DNA of 64,000 bases from Ramlibacter cellulosilyticus (GCF_014297465.1 NZ_JACORT010000005.1:91002-155001); one strand, 5' to 3'. Shown: positions 49,693-60,277, counted from the stretch's first letter. A program made the numbers and translations. The notes: generated by a model not told the origin, from the sequence alone.

Positions 49693-51798
49693 TTACTGGG
49701 CCAGGCGCGACAGGTCGGCGACGCGGTTCATCGCCTGGTGCAGCGTCGCGAGCAGGCCGAGGCGGTTGAGGCGCAGGTCGGTTTCTTCCGCGTTCACCAT
49801 GACGTCGTCGAAGAAGGCGTCGACCGGCCCGCGCAGCACGGCCAGCGTCTGCAGCGACGCCGTGTAGTCGCCCGATTCGAACTGGGCCCGCGCCTGGGGC
49901 GCGATCTTCTGCGTGGCGGCGAAGAGCGCCTTCTCCGCGTCTTCCTTCAGCAGGCGCTCGTTGACGTGCGCGTCAGCCTTCTCGGCCTTCTTCAGGATGT
50001 TGCCGATGCGCTTGTTCGCGGCGGCCAGCGCCGGTGCTTCCGGCAGCGCCGCGAAGGCGCGCACGGCGGCGAGGCGCTTGGCGACGTCGCCGAGCCGCTG
50101 CGGCTTCAGCGCCAGCACGGCTTCGACTTCCTGCGCGCTGTAGCCCTGCTCGCGCAGCTGGCCGGCGAGGCGGTCGTAGATGAAGTCGAGCAGCTGCTCC
50201 GTCGTCTCCGGCGTGGCCTGGGGGAACAGGCCGAGGGCCGCGGTGACGATCTCCCGCAGGTTCAGCGGCAGGTCCTTCTCCATCAGCATGCGCACGATGC
50301 CCAGCGCATGGCGGCGCAGCGCGAACGGGTCCTTGTCGCCGGTGGGCAGCTGGCCGATCGCGAAGAGGCCGGCCAGCGTTTCCAGCTTGTCGGCGAGGGC
50401 CACCACGAGGCCCAGCGGGTTGCGCGGGAGTTCGTCGCCGGCGAACCGGGGCTTGTAGTGGTCCTCGATGGCGGTGGCGATCTCGTGGCCCAGCTTGTCG
50501 TGGCGCGCGTAGTAGCCGCCCATGATGCCCTGCAGCTCGGGGAACTCGCCCACCATGTCGGTGAGCAGGTCCGCCTTCGCCAGGCGCGCGGCGATGTCGG
50601 CTTCGTGGGCGAGGTGGTCGCTCCCGAGCTCGGCGCCGATCACCTTCGCGATCGCGCGCACGCGCTCGATGCGTTCCCCCTGCGTGCCCAGCTTGTTGTG
50701 GTACACGACCTTGGCCAGGCCAGGCACGCGCGATTCGAGGGACTTCCTGCGGTCCTGGTCGAAGAAGAACTTGGCATCGGCCAGGCGCGGGCGCACCACG
50801 CGCTCGTTGCCGCCGATCACCGCGCTTGGGTCCTGCGGGCGAATGTTGCTCACCACGAGGAAGCGGTTCGTGAGCTTGCCCTTCGCGTCCAGCAGCGGGA
50901 AGTACTTCTGGTTCGCCTTCATCGTGAGGATCAGGCATTCCTGCGGCACTTCGAGGAATTCCGCCTCGAATTGGCAGGTGAGCACGTTCGGGCGCTCGAC
51001 CAGCGCCGTCACTTCGTCGAGCAGCGCGTCGTCTTCGATGGGGCGCGCGCCGCCGCCGACCTTCGCGGCCGCTTCCTGCAGCTGGCGGGCGATCTCGGCG
51101 CGGCGTTCGGCGAAGCCGGCGATGACGGCGCCATCGCGCTCCAGCGTCCTGGCGTAGCCGTCCGCGTCGGCGATGTGGACTTCCGCCTGCGCGGCTTCGA
51201 AGCGATGGCCGTGCGTGACACGGCCGGCCTGCAGGCCCAGCGCCTGCACCGCAACGACGTCCTTGCCGTGCAGTGCGACCAGCCTGTGCGCGGGACGCAC
51301 GAACTTCACGTCCGTCCAGCCGTCGGCGAGCTGGTAGGTCATGACCTTCGGGATGGGCAGCTTCGCGATCGCTTCGTTCAGCGCCTTCTGCAGGCCGTCG
51401 GCCAGCGTCACGCCGGCCACGGTGCTGTCGTGGAAGAGCGCCTCGGCCTTTCCGTCCATGGCGCGCTTGAGCCTGGGCACCGCGGACGCATCGGCGCCGA
51501 GCGCCTGCAGCTTCTTCAGCAGGGCGGGCGTGGCGTTGCCGCTCGCATCGAGGCCGACGCTCACCGGCATCAGCTTCTGCGACACGGACCTGTCCGCGGC
51601 GCGCGGAGCGACGGCCGTGACGTGCGCCGCGAGGCGCCGGGGCGATGCATACGCCGTGAGCTTCGATTCGTTCGTCGCGAGGCCTTGTGCCTTCAGCTGC
51701 TCCAGCAGCACGCCGGCGAAGGACTCGCCCAGCTTCTTCAGGGCCTTCGGAGGCAGTTCCTCGACGAAGAGTTCGACCAGCAGGTTGTTCATGGACAT
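49693..51798 (-). CDS. glyS: glycyl-tRNA synthetase beta subunit
   Basis: A 701-residue beta subunit of the tetrameric bacterial GlyRS, starting [20 protein letters not shown], typical of GlyS, with the large HD-like and C-terminal anticodon-binding-like parts. It recognises tRNA-Gly and works with GlyQ. The ATG at 51798 overlaps the glyQ stop by one base (TGATG); MNN at 51792 is an alternative. Confidence 0.97.
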   Translation of the reverse strand: MSMNNLLVELFVEELPPKALKKLGESFAGVLLEQLKAQGLATNESKLTAYASPRRLAAHVTAVAPRAADRSVSQKLMPVSVGLDASGNATPALLKKLQALGADASAVPRLKRAMDGKAEALFHDSTVAGVTLADGLQKALNEAIAKLPIPKVMTYQLADGWTDVKFVRPAHRLVALHGKDVVAVQALGLQAGRVTHGHRFEAAQAEVHIADADGYARTLERDGAVIAGFAERRAEIARQLQEAAAKVGGGARPIEDDALLDEVTALVERPNVLTCQFEAEFLEVPQECLILTMKANQKYFPLLDAKGKLTNRFLVVSNIRPQDPSAVIGGNERVVRPRLADAKFFFDQDRRKSLESRVPGLAKVVYHNKLGTQGERIERVRAIAKVIGAELGSDHLAHEADIAARLAKADLLTDMVGEFPELQGIMGGYYARHDKLGHEIATAIEDHYKPRFAGDELPRNPLGLVVALADKLETLAGLFAIGQLPTGDKDPFALRRHALGIVRMLMEKDLPLNLREIVTAALGLFPQATPETTEQLLDFIYDRLAGQLREQGYSAQEVEAVLALKPQRLGDVAKRLAAVRAFAALPEAPALAAANKRIGNILKKAEKADAHVNERLLKEDAEKALFAATQKIAPQARAQFESGDYTASLQTLAVLRGPVDAFFDDVMVNAEETDLRLNRLGLLATLHQAMNRVADLSRLAQ

Positions 51799-52703
51799 CA
51801 GGCGGCCTTCTTCTGCATGTCGGCCACCCACTCGCGCGGCGCCATGGGGAAGCCCAGGCGCTCGCGGCTCTCGTAGTAGCTCTGGGCGACGCTGCGCGCC
51901 AGGTTGCGGATGCGGCCGATGTAGGCCGCGCGTTCGGTGACGCTGATCGCGCCGCGCGCGTCCAGCAGGTTGAAGCTGTGCGCGGCCTTCAGCACCTGCT
52001 CGTAGGCCGGCAGGGCCAGCTGCTGCTCCATCAGGTGCTTCGCCATCTTCTCGTGCGCGCCGAAGGCCGTGAACAGGAATTCGGCGTCGCTGTGCTCGAA
52101 GTTGTACGTCGACTGCTCCACCTCGTTCTGGTGGTACACGTCGCCGTAGCTCAAGCCTTCGGTCCACTTCAGGTCGTAGACGTTGTCCACGCCCTGCAGG
52201 TACATGGCCAGGCGCTCCAGGCCGTAGGTGATCTCGCCGGTGATCGGCTTGCAGTCGATGCCGCCCACCTGCTGGAAGTACGTGAACTGCGTGACTTCCA
52301 TGCCGTTGAGCCAGACCTCCCAGCCCAGGCCCCAGGCGCCCAGCGTCGGGTTCTCCCAGTCGTCCTCGACGAAGCGGATGTCGTTCTTCTTCAGGTCGAA
52401 GCCCAGCGCTTCCAGCGAGCCCAGGTACAGCTCGAGGATGTTGTCCGGGGCGGGCTTGAGCACCACCTGGTACTGGTAGTAGTGCTGCAGGCGGTTCGGG
52501 TTCTGGCCGTACCGGCCGTCCTTGGGGCGGCGGCTGGGCTGCACGTAGGCGGCCTTCCACGGCTCGGGGCCGATGGCGCGCAGGAAGGTCGCCGTGTGCG
52601 AGGTGCCGGCCCCGACTTCCATGTCGTAGGGCTGCAGCAGTGCGCAGCCCTGGGCGTCCCAGTACGACTGCAGCTTGAGGATCAATTGCTGGAATGTGAG
52701 CAT
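51798..52703 (-). CDS. glyQ: glycyl-tRNA synthetase alpha subunit
   Basis: A 301-residue catalytic alpha subunit charging glycine to tRNA-Gly. It has the class II features: [39 protein letters not shown] and [13 protein letters not shown]. The start ATG at 52703 follows 64 bp of non-coding DNA after lnt. Paired with glyS downstream. Confidence 0.98.
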   Translation of the reverse strand: MLTFQQLILKLQSYWDAQGCALLQPYDMEVGAGTSHTATFLRAIGPEPWKAAYVQPSRRPKDGRYGQNPNRLQHYYQYQVVLKPAPDNILELYLGSLEALGFDLKKNDIRFVEDDWENPTLGAWGLGWEVWLNGMEVTQFTYFQQVGGIDCKPITGEITYGLERLAMYLQGVDNVYDLKWTEGLSYGDVYHQNEVEQSTYNFEHSDAEFLFTAFGAHEKMAKHLMEQQLALPAYEQVLKAAHSFNLLDARGAISVTERAAYIGRIRNLARSVAQSYYESRERLGFPMAPREWVADMQKKAA

Positions 52704-52767
52704 AGGCTGCGGAACGCGAAGGCCGTCCCGTTGCGGCGCGGGCCGGCGGCCCGCGGAACCGTCGATT

Positions 52768-54309
52768 TTAGGGCTGCGCGCCGGGTCGCCGCCCGCGCCA
52801 GCCCACCAGGGCGGCAACGGCAGCCACCGCCCACAGGGGCCAGAGGCCGAAGCGGGACACCCAGCGGGCGAAGGGGGTGATCGCCGTTCCGCCTTCGACT
52901 TCGCCCACCAGCACGCCGCGCGTGAGCCGCGGCAGGTTGGCGCTGACGTTGCCGTGGCGGTCGATGATGGCGGTCGCCCCGGTGTTGGTGGCGCGGATCA
53001 TGGGGCGCTCGAACTCCAGGGCGCGCATGCGGCTGATCTGCAGGTGCTGGTCGATCGCCACCGTGTCGCCGAACCAGGCGATGTTGCTGAGGTTCACGAA
53101 GACGGTCGGGGCGGTCGCCGGGTCGGCAAAGCGCGCGCCGAGCTCCTCGCCGAACAGGTCCTCGTAGCAGATGTTCGGCGCGAGCCGCTGCCCGCCCCAG
53201 GCGAAGGAGGGCTGTCCCACGTCACCGCGGTTGAAGTCGCCCAGCGGGATGTTCATCATCCGCGTGAACCACTTGAAGAACGGCGGGATGAACTCGCCGA
53301 AAGGCACCAGGTGGTGCTTGTGGTACCGGTAGGGGGCCGCCCCGGGCGCGAAGCCCATGACCGAATTCGTGTAGCCCTGGTCGAAGTTGCCCAGCGGGAT
53401 CCCGACCAGCGCCGCGCGCGCGCCCCGCGCGAACGTGTCGCGCATGCCTTCCAGGTAGCCATCGGGCAATTGCACCGGCAGCAGGGGGATGGCCGTCTCC
53501 GGCGCGACCACCAGCTGCGCGTCGGTGTCGCGCAGCCGCTTGCCGTACCACTCGAGGGCGAGGGGGATGCCGGTGCCGCCCTCGAACTTCTCGTCCTGCG
53601 GGATGTTGCCCTGGAGCAGGCCCACGCGCAGCCGCGGCCCCGCCGGCTCCGGGGTGGACAGGCGCGTGTGCGCATTGCAGGCGGCGAGCAGGCCCGCACT
53701 GGCCAGCACCGCCACCCAGTAGCGCCACGAGCCCGCAGGGTGCTGCACGAACAGCGACAGGAGGTAGGCACTCCAGGCGGCGAGCGCCCCGATGCCGTAG
53801 ACGCCGACCCAGGGCGCGAACACGGCGAGCGGACCGTCCACGTGCGCGTAGCCGCCGGCGCCCCAGGGGAAGCCGGTGTAGAGGGTGCCGCGCAGCAGTT
53901 CGGCGCCCAGCCAGAGCGCGGCGAAGAGGGCGGCGTCCCAGCCGGGACCGCGCGGCGTGGCGTGGCGCCACAGCGCCGCGGCCAATGCGTAGTCCAGGGC
54001 GAGGAAGGCCGCGAGCAGCAGCACCGCCAGGCCGGCCAGCAGCGCCGGAAGCCCGCCGTAGACGTGCATGGAGATGAACAGCCACCAGAAGGTGGCCACC
54101 AGCCAGGCCGTGCCGAAGCACCACGCGACGACGGCGGCGCCGCGCCAGCCGGACTGCCGCTGCAGCAGGCCTGCGAGTACCGCGAGCGAGAGGATCTGCA
54201 GCCACCACAGGGGCTGCCCGCTGCCCGGCCAGGCGAGCGACAGGGCCTGCAGCACGCCGGCGATGGCCGCGGCTGCCGGGGCGGCGAAGCGATGCGCCCG
54301 GGCGATCAA
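52768..54309 (-). CDS. lnt: apolipoprotein N-acyltransferase
   Basis: A 513-residue membrane enzyme that adds the third acyl chain to the N-terminal cysteine of lipoproteins. About eight transmembrane segments precede a nitrilase-fold periplasmic domain with catalytic Glu in VVAPETAIP, the Lys in the [11 protein letters not shown] region and Cys in NICYEDLFG. The TTG start at 54309 overlaps the corC stop (TTGA). Confidence 0.96.
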   Translation of the reverse strand: MIARAHRFAAPAAAAIAGVLQALSLAWPGSGQPLWWLQILSLAVLAGLLQRQSGWRGAAVVAWCFGTAWLVATFWWLFISMHVYGGLPALLAGLAVLLLAAFLALDYALAAALWRHATPRGPGWDAALFAALWLGAELLRGTLYTGFPWGAGGYAHVDGPLAVFAPWVGVYGIGALAAWSAYLLSLFVQHPAGSWRYWVAVLASAGLLAACNAHTRLSTPEPAGPRLRVGLLQGNIPQDEKFEGGTGIPLALEWYGKRLRDTDAQLVVAPETAIPLLPVQLPDGYLEGMRDTFARGARAALVGIPLGNFDQGYTNSVMGFAPGAAPYRYHKHHLVPFGEFIPPFFKWFTRMMNIPLGDFNRGDVGQPSFAWGGQRLAPNICYEDLFGEELGARFADPATAPTVFVNLSNIAWFGDTVAIDQHLQISRMRALEFERPMIRATNTGATAIIDRHGNVSANLPRLTRGVLVGEVEGGTAITPFARWVSRFGLWPLWAVAAVAALVGWRGRRPGAQP

Positions 54310-55184
54310 GCGGGCTGGCCGTCCGCCTCGGCGGGCGAGACCTTGAACCAGCGCACCGCGCCGCCCTTGGTGTGGAGCACGACGAAGTTCAGGCCGCCCA
54401 CGGTGGCGACCTCGCCCCGCTTCGGCACGTGTCCCATGCGGTGGGCGATCAGCCCGCCGATGGTGTCGAACTCGAGCTCGTCTTCCCCGCTGGCGAGCCG
54501 GGTGCCGAAGGCCTCCGCGACACGTTCGATGGAGGTGTCGCCGCTCACGCGGTACGTGCGGTCTGCGAGGCCGAAGATGTCGCCTTCGTCCTCGACGATG
54601 TCGAACTCGTCCTCGATCTCGCCGACGATCTGCTCCAGCACGTCCTCGATGGTGATCAGCCCGGCCACCCGGCCGAATTCGTCGATGACGACGGCGAGGT
54701 GGTTGCGGTTGCCGCGGAACTCGCGCAGCAGGTCGTTGAGGCCCTTGCTCTCGGGCACGAAGACGGCGGGGCGCAGCAGGGCGCGCGGGTTCAGGCCCGG
54801 CGCGCGCTGGAGCTTCAGCAGGTCCTTCGCGAGCAGGATGCCGATGATGTTCTCGCGGTCGCCCTCGTAGACGGGAAAGCGCGAGTGCGCCGTGTCGATG
54901 ACGACGTGGAGGATCTCCTCGTACGGCGCGTCGATGTTGACGAGGTCCATGCGCGGCGCGGCGACCATGACATCGCCGGCCGTGAGCTCGGCCATCCGGA
55001 TGACGCCCTCGAGCATCACGCGGGACTCGGGCCCGATGATGTCGGCTTCTTCGGCGTCGGCCAGCGTCTCGATCAGTTCGGCCTTCGAGTCCGGACCCGG
55101 ATGGATGAACTCGGCGACCTTTTGCAGGAACGTGCGCTTGTCCTGCTTCTCATGCGCGGTGCGCGCAGGGTGGGGATCAGACAC
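54306..55184 (-). CDS. corC: CorC/HlyC-family transporter-associated protein
   Basis: A 292-residue soluble protein with two CBS domains (about 65-190, for example VMVAAPRMDLVNID and NHLAVVIDEFGRVAGLITIEDV) and a C-terminal CorC_HlyC domain with AEFDTIGGLI-like DELEFDTIGGLI. The GTG start is at 55184. Commonly found upstream of lnt in proteobacteria, with proposed roles in Mg/Co handling. Confidence 0.94.
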   Translation of the reverse strand: MSDPHPARTAHEKQDKRTFLQKVAEFIHPGPDSKAELIETLADAEEADIIGPESRVMLEGVIRMAELTAGDVMVAAPRMDLVNIDAPYEEILHVVIDTAHSRFPVYEGDRENIIGILLAKDLLKLQRAPGLNPRALLRPAVFVPESKGLNDLLREFRGNRNHLAVVIDEFGRVAGLITIEDVLEQIVGEIEDEFDIVEDEGDIFGLADRTYRVSGDTSIERVAEAFGTRLASGEDELEFDTIGGLIAHRMGHVPKRGEVATVGGLNFVVLHTKGGAVRWFKVSPAEADGQPA

Positions 55185-55262
55185 AGCCGTGAGGCGGAAG
55201 TGGAGGTGTCCATAGGATACCGGATTGGCCGTGCCCCTGGCTCAGCCGGCCGGCGGCGGCCT

Positions 55263-55922
55263 TCAGCGCCCGCTCTTGCGACGCGCGTCGATGGCGCCGC
55301 GGCGGATCTCCTGCAGCTGCGAGAGGAAGTCCAGGAAGCTCTTGGCCTGGCGCTTGAGGCGGTAGTCGGCCTGCGCGACCTGCTCGTCCACCATCTCGCT
55401 CACGCGGCTCTCCAGCGTGGCCGACGGCAGGCGGAGATAGGCCTCCGTTTCGCTGCCGGCGCGCTCGAGCGTGGCACCGGCGTTGCGCGCGATGCGCAGC
55501 ATGGCCGTGTTCTCGGACAGCGCGTGGATGAACATCAGCTCCACGCCCTCGTTGCGCGCGTGGACCACGGCGCGGTCGAACAGGCGGGCGCCGTAACCGC
55601 GGCCGCGCGCCTTCTTCGCGACCGACACGCCGAACTCCGCGCCCGCGGGCGCCCCGGTCTCGCCCGGCATGAAGGCGAGGTGCGCCATCGCGATGAGCTC
55701 CAGTCGGCGGTTGAAGATGCCGAAGATGTCGTCGCGCTCGAAATCGAGCCCGTCCACGTAGCGGCCGATCTGTTCGTCGTTGGCGCTGTAGCCGAAGCGC
55801 AGGTAGCGGTCCTGCTCGTCCAGGGCCAGGAGGTGGTCGGCAATCCGCCGGCGGTGCCCCGCGCCCAAGGAGCGGATCGGCACGATGCGGTCGTTGCGAT
55901 CGTCTTGCTGCGGTGCTTCCAT
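55263..55922 (-). CDS. GNAT-family N-acetyltransferase
   Basis: A 219-residue GNAT acetyltransferase: acetyl-CoA motif A in VAKKARGRGYGARLFDRAV (R/Q-G-x-G-A form), followed by a predicted C-terminal helix-rich tail. Substrate unknown. Confidence 0.85.
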   Translation of the reverse strand: MEAPQQDDRNDRIVPIRSLGAGHRRRIADHLLALDEQDRYLRFGYSANDEQIGRYVDGLDFERDDIFGIFNRRLELIAMAHLAFMPGETGAPAGAEFGVSVAKKARGRGYGARLFDRAVVHARNEGVELMFIHALSENTAMLRIARNAGATLERAGSETEAYLRLPSATLESRVSEMVDEQVAQADYRLKRQAKSFLDFLSQLQEIRRGAIDARRKSGR

Positions 55923-56057
55923 GCTTCAAATATAAGGGTTTCCCCTTAGGAATTGCAGAGGCTTCAGGGAAAACACATGTTCACGCCATGACGCGTCGCA
56001 CCTCGCGACGTTACTCACAGCGTGCTACAAATTCCAGTCACGGCCCACGCTTCTGAC

Positions 56058-57818
56058 ATGTCCGCCATTTCGCTCGCCCGTTCGCCCTTCACGCGCGCCA
56101 GGAAGGTGATCGCGGTGGCGGACGTCGTCGAGTCGGTGCGGCTCATGGAACGTGGCGAAGAGGCGTTCATCGAGCGCTGGCACCGCTTCGTCGACTTCGT
56201 GCAGGAGCAGATTCCCGCGCATGGCGGGCGGCTGCACAAGAGCCTCGGCGACGGCGTGATGCTGGAATTCGCCGACGCCGATGGCTGCATCCGGGCCGTG
56301 CTCTCCATGCAGGCGTGGTTCCGCGACGTGAACCAGGGGCTGCCGACGGAAGACCATGTGCACCTGCGCATCGGCGCGCACCTGGCGGTCTTCGTCGCGG
56401 ACCAGTACGACATCTACGGCACCGACGTGAACGTCGCCGCGCGCATCGCGAGTCTCGCGGGTCCGGGCGAGGTGGTGATCTCGGCGGCGTTGCGCGCGGC
56501 GCTGGGACGCACCTTGGCCGTGCGCCTCGTCGACCTCGGGGAGTGCCACCTCAAGCACGTGAAGCAGCGCGTGCATGCGTACCGCGTGGCACAGGCCACC
56601 GAAACACCGGAGCTGCCGGGACACGGCGTGGACCCGGCGGGGCTGCGCGCGGCCGTGGCCGTGCTCCCGTTCGCCCTGCCGGGCCAGCAAGGCGACACGC
56701 TGTCGGACGAACTCATCGCGGGGCTGGCGCGCAGCGACGCGCTGCAGGTCGTGTCGCGGATGACGACGCCCGCGCTCGACGCGACCCGCGACACCTTGCA
56801 GGCGGAGTTGCAGGAGGTGGGCGCGCGCTACGTGCTGACCGGGCGGCCGCGTTCGCAGGGTGGCGCGCTGTCCCTCTACCTGGAGCTCGCCGACGCGGTG
56901 AACGGGCATGTGATGTGGGCCGAGAATTTCCAGGGCGCAGCCGATGCGGCGGGCGTGCTGGACAGCCGCTTGCGGTCCCAGGCGGTCGCAGCGGTCCACT
57001 CTGCCGTGATCGAACACGAGATGGAGCTCGCCGCCACGCGGCGCGTACCGGCACTCGAGGGCTCCACGCTGCTGCTCGGCGCGCTCGGCCTCATGCACAG
57101 GCTTTCGCCGGTGGACATGGAACAGGCGCGCCACCTGCTCGTGCACCTGCTGGACCGCTGGCGGCGCCATCCCACGGGCAATGCCTGGCTCGCGCACCTG
57201 CACGTGCTGCGCGTGCAGCAAACGGCCGCGGGCTTTGCCCAGCACGACGCGGCACTCGCCCGCGCGCACGCCGCGGCCGCCGCGCAGTCGGACCCGGGTT
57301 CGCCGCTGGTGCTGGCGCTCGATGGCTATTCGTGCCTGCACGGGATGCGCAACCTCGAAGCGGCCGCGGAACGGTACGCGCAGGCGCTCAGCCTGCGGCC
57401 GCAGCATTCGGTGGCTCTCCTCTTCCACGCGGAGCTGCAAGCCCTGCGCGGCGCCGCACGTTCAGCGCGGGCTGCGGCGCTCACGGCCCGCAGCCTGCTG
57501 GTGCTGGAGCCGATGCGCTATCTCTACGACGCGATCGCGGCGCTGGCGGCACTCGCCGACGGCGACCCGGAGGCGGCGGCGGGGCTCGCGCAACTGGCGG
57601 TGCAGCGCAATCCGCGCTACCTGCCGGCCTGGCGCAGCCTGATCGTCGCGCAGGTGGAATGCGACCGCCTTGGCGAGGCGCATGCGAGCCAGCAGCAGTT
57701 GCTCAAGCGCCTGCCGGCCTTCACGGTGCGGGGGTTCATCGGCTCGACGCCCTTGACCGACGGCCTGGAAGCTCGCTTCGCGGACGCCCTGCTCCAGGCG
57801 GGTGCGCCCGCGCACTGA
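56058..57818 (+). CDS. adenylate cyclase domain with TPR-like C-terminus
   Basis: A 586-residue protein (ATG 56058; GTG 56022 also in frame) with a class III nucleotide cyclase domain at 15-165. Catalytic residues appear complete: metal Asp22 (ADVVES) and Asp65 (LGDGVML), adenine-specifying Lys61 (KSLGD) and Asp118 (YDIYG), transition-state Asn125 and Arg129 (VNVAARI). The middle (about 195-310) resembles the TolB-like/adenylate-cyclase-associated region (AVAVLPFALPG), and the rest is TPR-like helical repeats. It should make cAMP. A Crp-family gene converges on its 3' end. Confidence 0.87.
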   Translation: MSAISLARSPFTRARKVIAVADVVESVRLMERGEEAFIERWHRFVDFVQEQIPAHGGRLHKSLGDGVMLEFADADGCIRAVLSMQAWFRDVNQGLPTEDHVHLRIGAHLAVFVADQYDIYGTDVNVAARIASLAGPGEVVISAALRAALGRTLAVRLVDLGECHLKHVKQRVHAYRVAQATETPELPGHGVDPAGLRAAVAVLPFALPGQQGDTLSDELIAGLARSDALQVVSRMTTPALDATRDTLQAELQEVGARYVLTGRPRSQGGALSLYLELADAVNGHVMWAENFQGAADAAGVLDSRLRSQAVAAVHSAVIEHEMELAATRRVPALEGSTLLLGALGLMHRLSPVDMEQARHLLVHLLDRWRRHPTGNAWLAHLHVLRVQQTAAGFAQHDAALARAHAAAAAQSDPGSPLVLALDGYSCLHGMRNLEAAAERYAQALSLRPQHSVALLFHAELQALRGAARSARAAALTARSLLVLEPMRYLYDAIAALAALADGDPEAAAGLAQLAVQRNPRYLPAWRSLIVAQVECDRLGEAHASQQQLLKRLPAFTVRGFIGSTPLTDGLEARFADALLQAGAPAH

Positions 57819-57825
57819 GCGCGGC

Positions 57826-58485
57826 CTACCAGCGCGCAGGGAGCTTCTTCTTCAGCGTGATGCGCTTGATGCCCAGCTCCACGTAGCCGCCCTTTTCGAG
57901 GTCCTTCAGCAGGCGGCTCACCATCTCCCGCGAAGCACCGACGCGGCTCGCGATCTGCTGGTGGGTGATCTGCGTGAGCTGGATGGGGGCCTGCGTGCTT
58001 GCCGGCCCCTGCTGGCCCTCCAGCGTGTGGATGACGCGTCCGTACACGTCCATCAACGCCATCTGGCGCGCGGTCTCGGTGGCGGAGCGTGCGCGCCGGA
58101 TCACCTGGGTGACCAGCTGCAGGGCGAAGCCGGGTTCGTCCGCCAGGTGCTGCTGCACCGCCGCTTTCGACACCAGGGCGCACAGCGACGGCTCCAGCGT
58201 CATCACCGAGGCGGAGCGTGGCCCGCCATCGAGCGACATCTCGCCGAAGTAGTCGCCCGCCTGGATGGTGCCGTAGGTGATCTCGCGCCCGTTCTCGTCG
58301 GTCGCGTACACCTTCACCTGCCCCTGCAACAGCACGAAGAGCGAATCGCCCGGCTCGCCCTCGTTGAGGATGATCGTGCTCTTGCGGTAGTTGCGGATGA
58401 TCCCGCGCGCGGCCAGCCGGGCCAGCGACGGCTCCAGCGTGGCCAACAGCCTGTCCTGCTCGATGGCAGCCCTGGACACGTTCAT
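57826..58485 (-). CDS. Crp/Fnr-family regulator
   Basis: A 219-residue transcription factor with an N-terminal cyclic-nucleotide-binding fold and C-terminal HTH (THQQIASRVGASREMVSRLLKDLE, about 165-190). The phosphate-binding cassette FGEMSLDGGPRSASV (80-94; Glu82, Arg90, Ser91) fits the CRP pattern for cAMP rather than the Fe-S cysteines of FNR. A GGGGAGG precedes the ATG. It lies 8 bp from the end of the cyclase gene, convergent. Confidence 0.92.
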   Translation of the reverse strand: MNVSRAAIEQDRLLATLEPSLARLAARGIIRNYRKSTIILNEGEPGDSLFVLLQGQVKVYATDENGREITYGTIQAGDYFGEMSLDGGPRSASVMTLEPSLCALVSKAAVQQHLADEPGFALQLVTQVIRRARSATETARQMALMDVYGRVIHTLEGQQGPASTQAPIQLTQITHQQIASRVGASREMVSRLLKDLEKGGYVELGIKRITLKKKLPARW

Positions 58486-58543
58486 GGCGTCCTCCCCTGT
58501 GGAAAACTCTAGCAGGTGCTCCGGCGAAGCCCAAGAGGGCTGC

Positions 58544-59197
58544 CTAGTGCACCGGGTCCTGCAGGTGCGCCGCCCCGATGGGCGGCAGCACGGCAACCTG
58601 GGCCACGAGCGCCCGCACGCCGTGGCAGTGCGTCTTGGCGCACATGCTGCGCACGTGGCTCCGGATGGTGGACACCGCGACATGGAGCTGCAGCGCGATC
58701 TGCGGTGCGGAATAGCCCTGGCAGAGGATGCCGAGCACCTGTTCCTCGGCGGGCGTGAGGCCGTGCGTGCGGGCGAAGAAGCAGAGCATCACGGCGTCGC
58801 ACACCGATGCGCGCGAGAACAGCAGGGCGACCGAGCAGGTGGGCTGCAGCCGCTCGGGCCGCAGCGGCACGACCGCGATGCTGACGCGTTGCCGGGTCGC
58901 GGTGCGCAGCGCGATGAGGCTGCGGCGCCCGGTTTCCGCGCGGGCGAGCGCCTGCATCAGCACCTTCGATTGCGCGGCGTCCGTGGTGTGCAGGTGGCCC
59001 TCGTGCACGCCTACCACGCGCCGCCGCGCGAGCTCGTGCCGGGCGGCCTGGTTGGCGTGCAGCAACTGGCCCTTGGCCGACGCGAGCAGCACCCCATGCG
59101 CGAGCTCGTCCATGACGAGCGAGAGTCCGTGGCCCGGACCGTCCGGGATGGTCGCCACGTACATGGCGCTGCGCGCGCCTTCTGCCGATGCATCCAT
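58544..59197 (-). CDS. PAS-like LuxR-type transcription regulator
   Basis: A 217-residue regulator with a PAS-like N-terminal part (about 30-130, LAHGVLLASAKGQLLHANQAARHEL) and a C-terminal LuxR-type HTH (about 145-205; LTPAEEQVLGILCQGYSAPQIA, recognition helix STIRSHVRSM). A GGGGAAG precedes the ATG at 59197. Target genes are unknown. It lies 58 bp upstream of the Crp-family gene on the same strand. Confidence 0.85.
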   Translation of the reverse strand: MDASAEGARSAMYVATIPDGPGHGLSLVMDELAHGVLLASAKGQLLHANQAARHELARRRVVGVHEGHLHTTDAAQSKVLMQALARAETGRRSLIALRTATRQRVSIAVVPLRPERLQPTCSVALLFSRASVCDAVMLCFFARTHGLTPAEEQVLGILCQGYSAPQIALQLHVAVSTIRSHVRSMCAKTHCHGVRALVAQVAVLPPIGAAHLQDPVH

Positions 59198-59249
59198 TCG
59201 CTTCCCCCTGTGTGAGGGAAAAAGCTTATGAACGCACCCTGCAGGAACG

Positions 59250-60212
59250 TTAGATATTCTCGGGACCGTTTCCGGTGAAGGAATCACCTTGACACGGAAC
59301 TCGCAGGCTGGCGACGAGCTCCACCGTGCCGGAACGGACCTGCGGCGCGAAGGCGAGCGCCACGTGCGGCACGCCCGGCACGAAGCGGTTGTCCGCGTGC
59401 GGCAGGGTCGCGGTGTCGGCGGGAAACACGACGTTGTCGCAGTTGGAGTACCAGCAGGTCGCGGGCGGCAGGGGATGCCGCTCCTCGTCGCGCGCGAGTT
59501 GCGCCAGCCAGTCGCTGGCCAGCCGCATCTGCCGCCCGTTGGTCTTGCGGCTGAAGCGCGCCAGCCAGGTCCCGTGGTGGGGCGAGCCGATCGTCACGAG
59601 ATGCGCCACGGCGCGCCGGCCCTGCGTGCCGCGCCACCATGCCCGCGCTGCGAGGCCGCCCATGCTGTGGCAGACGAGCACGGGGGCGCGCCCGGTGCAG
59701 GCCGTGACGCGTTCCACGGCCGCGTCGATCGCGTCGGCGAAGGCATCGATCGAGCCGAAGGGCGGCTCCAGGTTCACCGCGACACAGGCGTGGCCGCGCG
59801 CCCGGAAGTCCCGCATCCATGCGTTCCAGAATCCGCGATTGCACATGAAGCCGTGCACCAGCACGACGCCCACGCGTTGCGCGCACTGCGGCCCGATGGC
59901 GTCAGGCTGCACGCGCCAGCGCAGCGGCTGGCGCCAGTAGAAGGTGCGAAACAGGTGCGCGGTCTCCAGCCACCACGCACCCACCAGCTGGGCCGGCGAG
60001 GGCTGCGGCACCTTCGCCGCCTTGCCGACGCGCGCCACGATGGCGAGCTCCAGCGCAAGGGCGGCAGGGGCGACGAGTAGGATCGCCACGGCGCCGAGGA
60101 GGGCCTGCAGCGGCGACGCCGGCCAGCGCCAGAGGAGACAGGCCAGCACGAGGATGGCCTGGCCGCCGCAGGCCGCGAGCAGCAGCCGGGCGACGCTCGA
60201 GTGTCGGGGCAT
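59250..60212 (-). CDS. membrane-anchored alpha/beta hydrolase, lipase-like
   Basis: A 320-residue protein with two N-terminal hydrophobic helices (about 8-60) and a serine-hydrolase domain: oxyanion HGFM (VLVHGFMCN), nucleophile Ser in CHSMGGLAA, and His near VPHVALAF as likely triad member. It resembles triacylglycerol lipase/esterases with a chaperone-independent fold. Secretion or substrate unproven. Confidence 0.8.
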   Translation of the reverse strand: MPRHSSVARLLLAACGGQAILVLACLLWRWPASPLQALLGAVAILLVAPAALALELAIVARVGKAAKVPQPSPAQLVGAWWLETAHLFRTFYWRQPLRWRVQPDAIGPQCAQRVGVVLVHGFMCNRGFWNAWMRDFRARGHACVAVNLEPPFGSIDAFADAIDAAVERVTACTGRAPVLVCHSMGGLAARAWWRGTQGRRAVAHLVTIGSPHHGTWLARFSRKTNGRQMRLASDWLAQLARDEERHPLPPATCWYSNCDNVVFPADTATLPHADNRFVPGVPHVALAFAPQVRSGTVELVASLRVPCQGDSFTGNGPENI

Positions 60213-60277
60213 CCGGTGCAGTATCCCACGCGCCGTCCGCACCGCGGCGGCACCGGCGCCGCTAGACTGCGGCTCGC

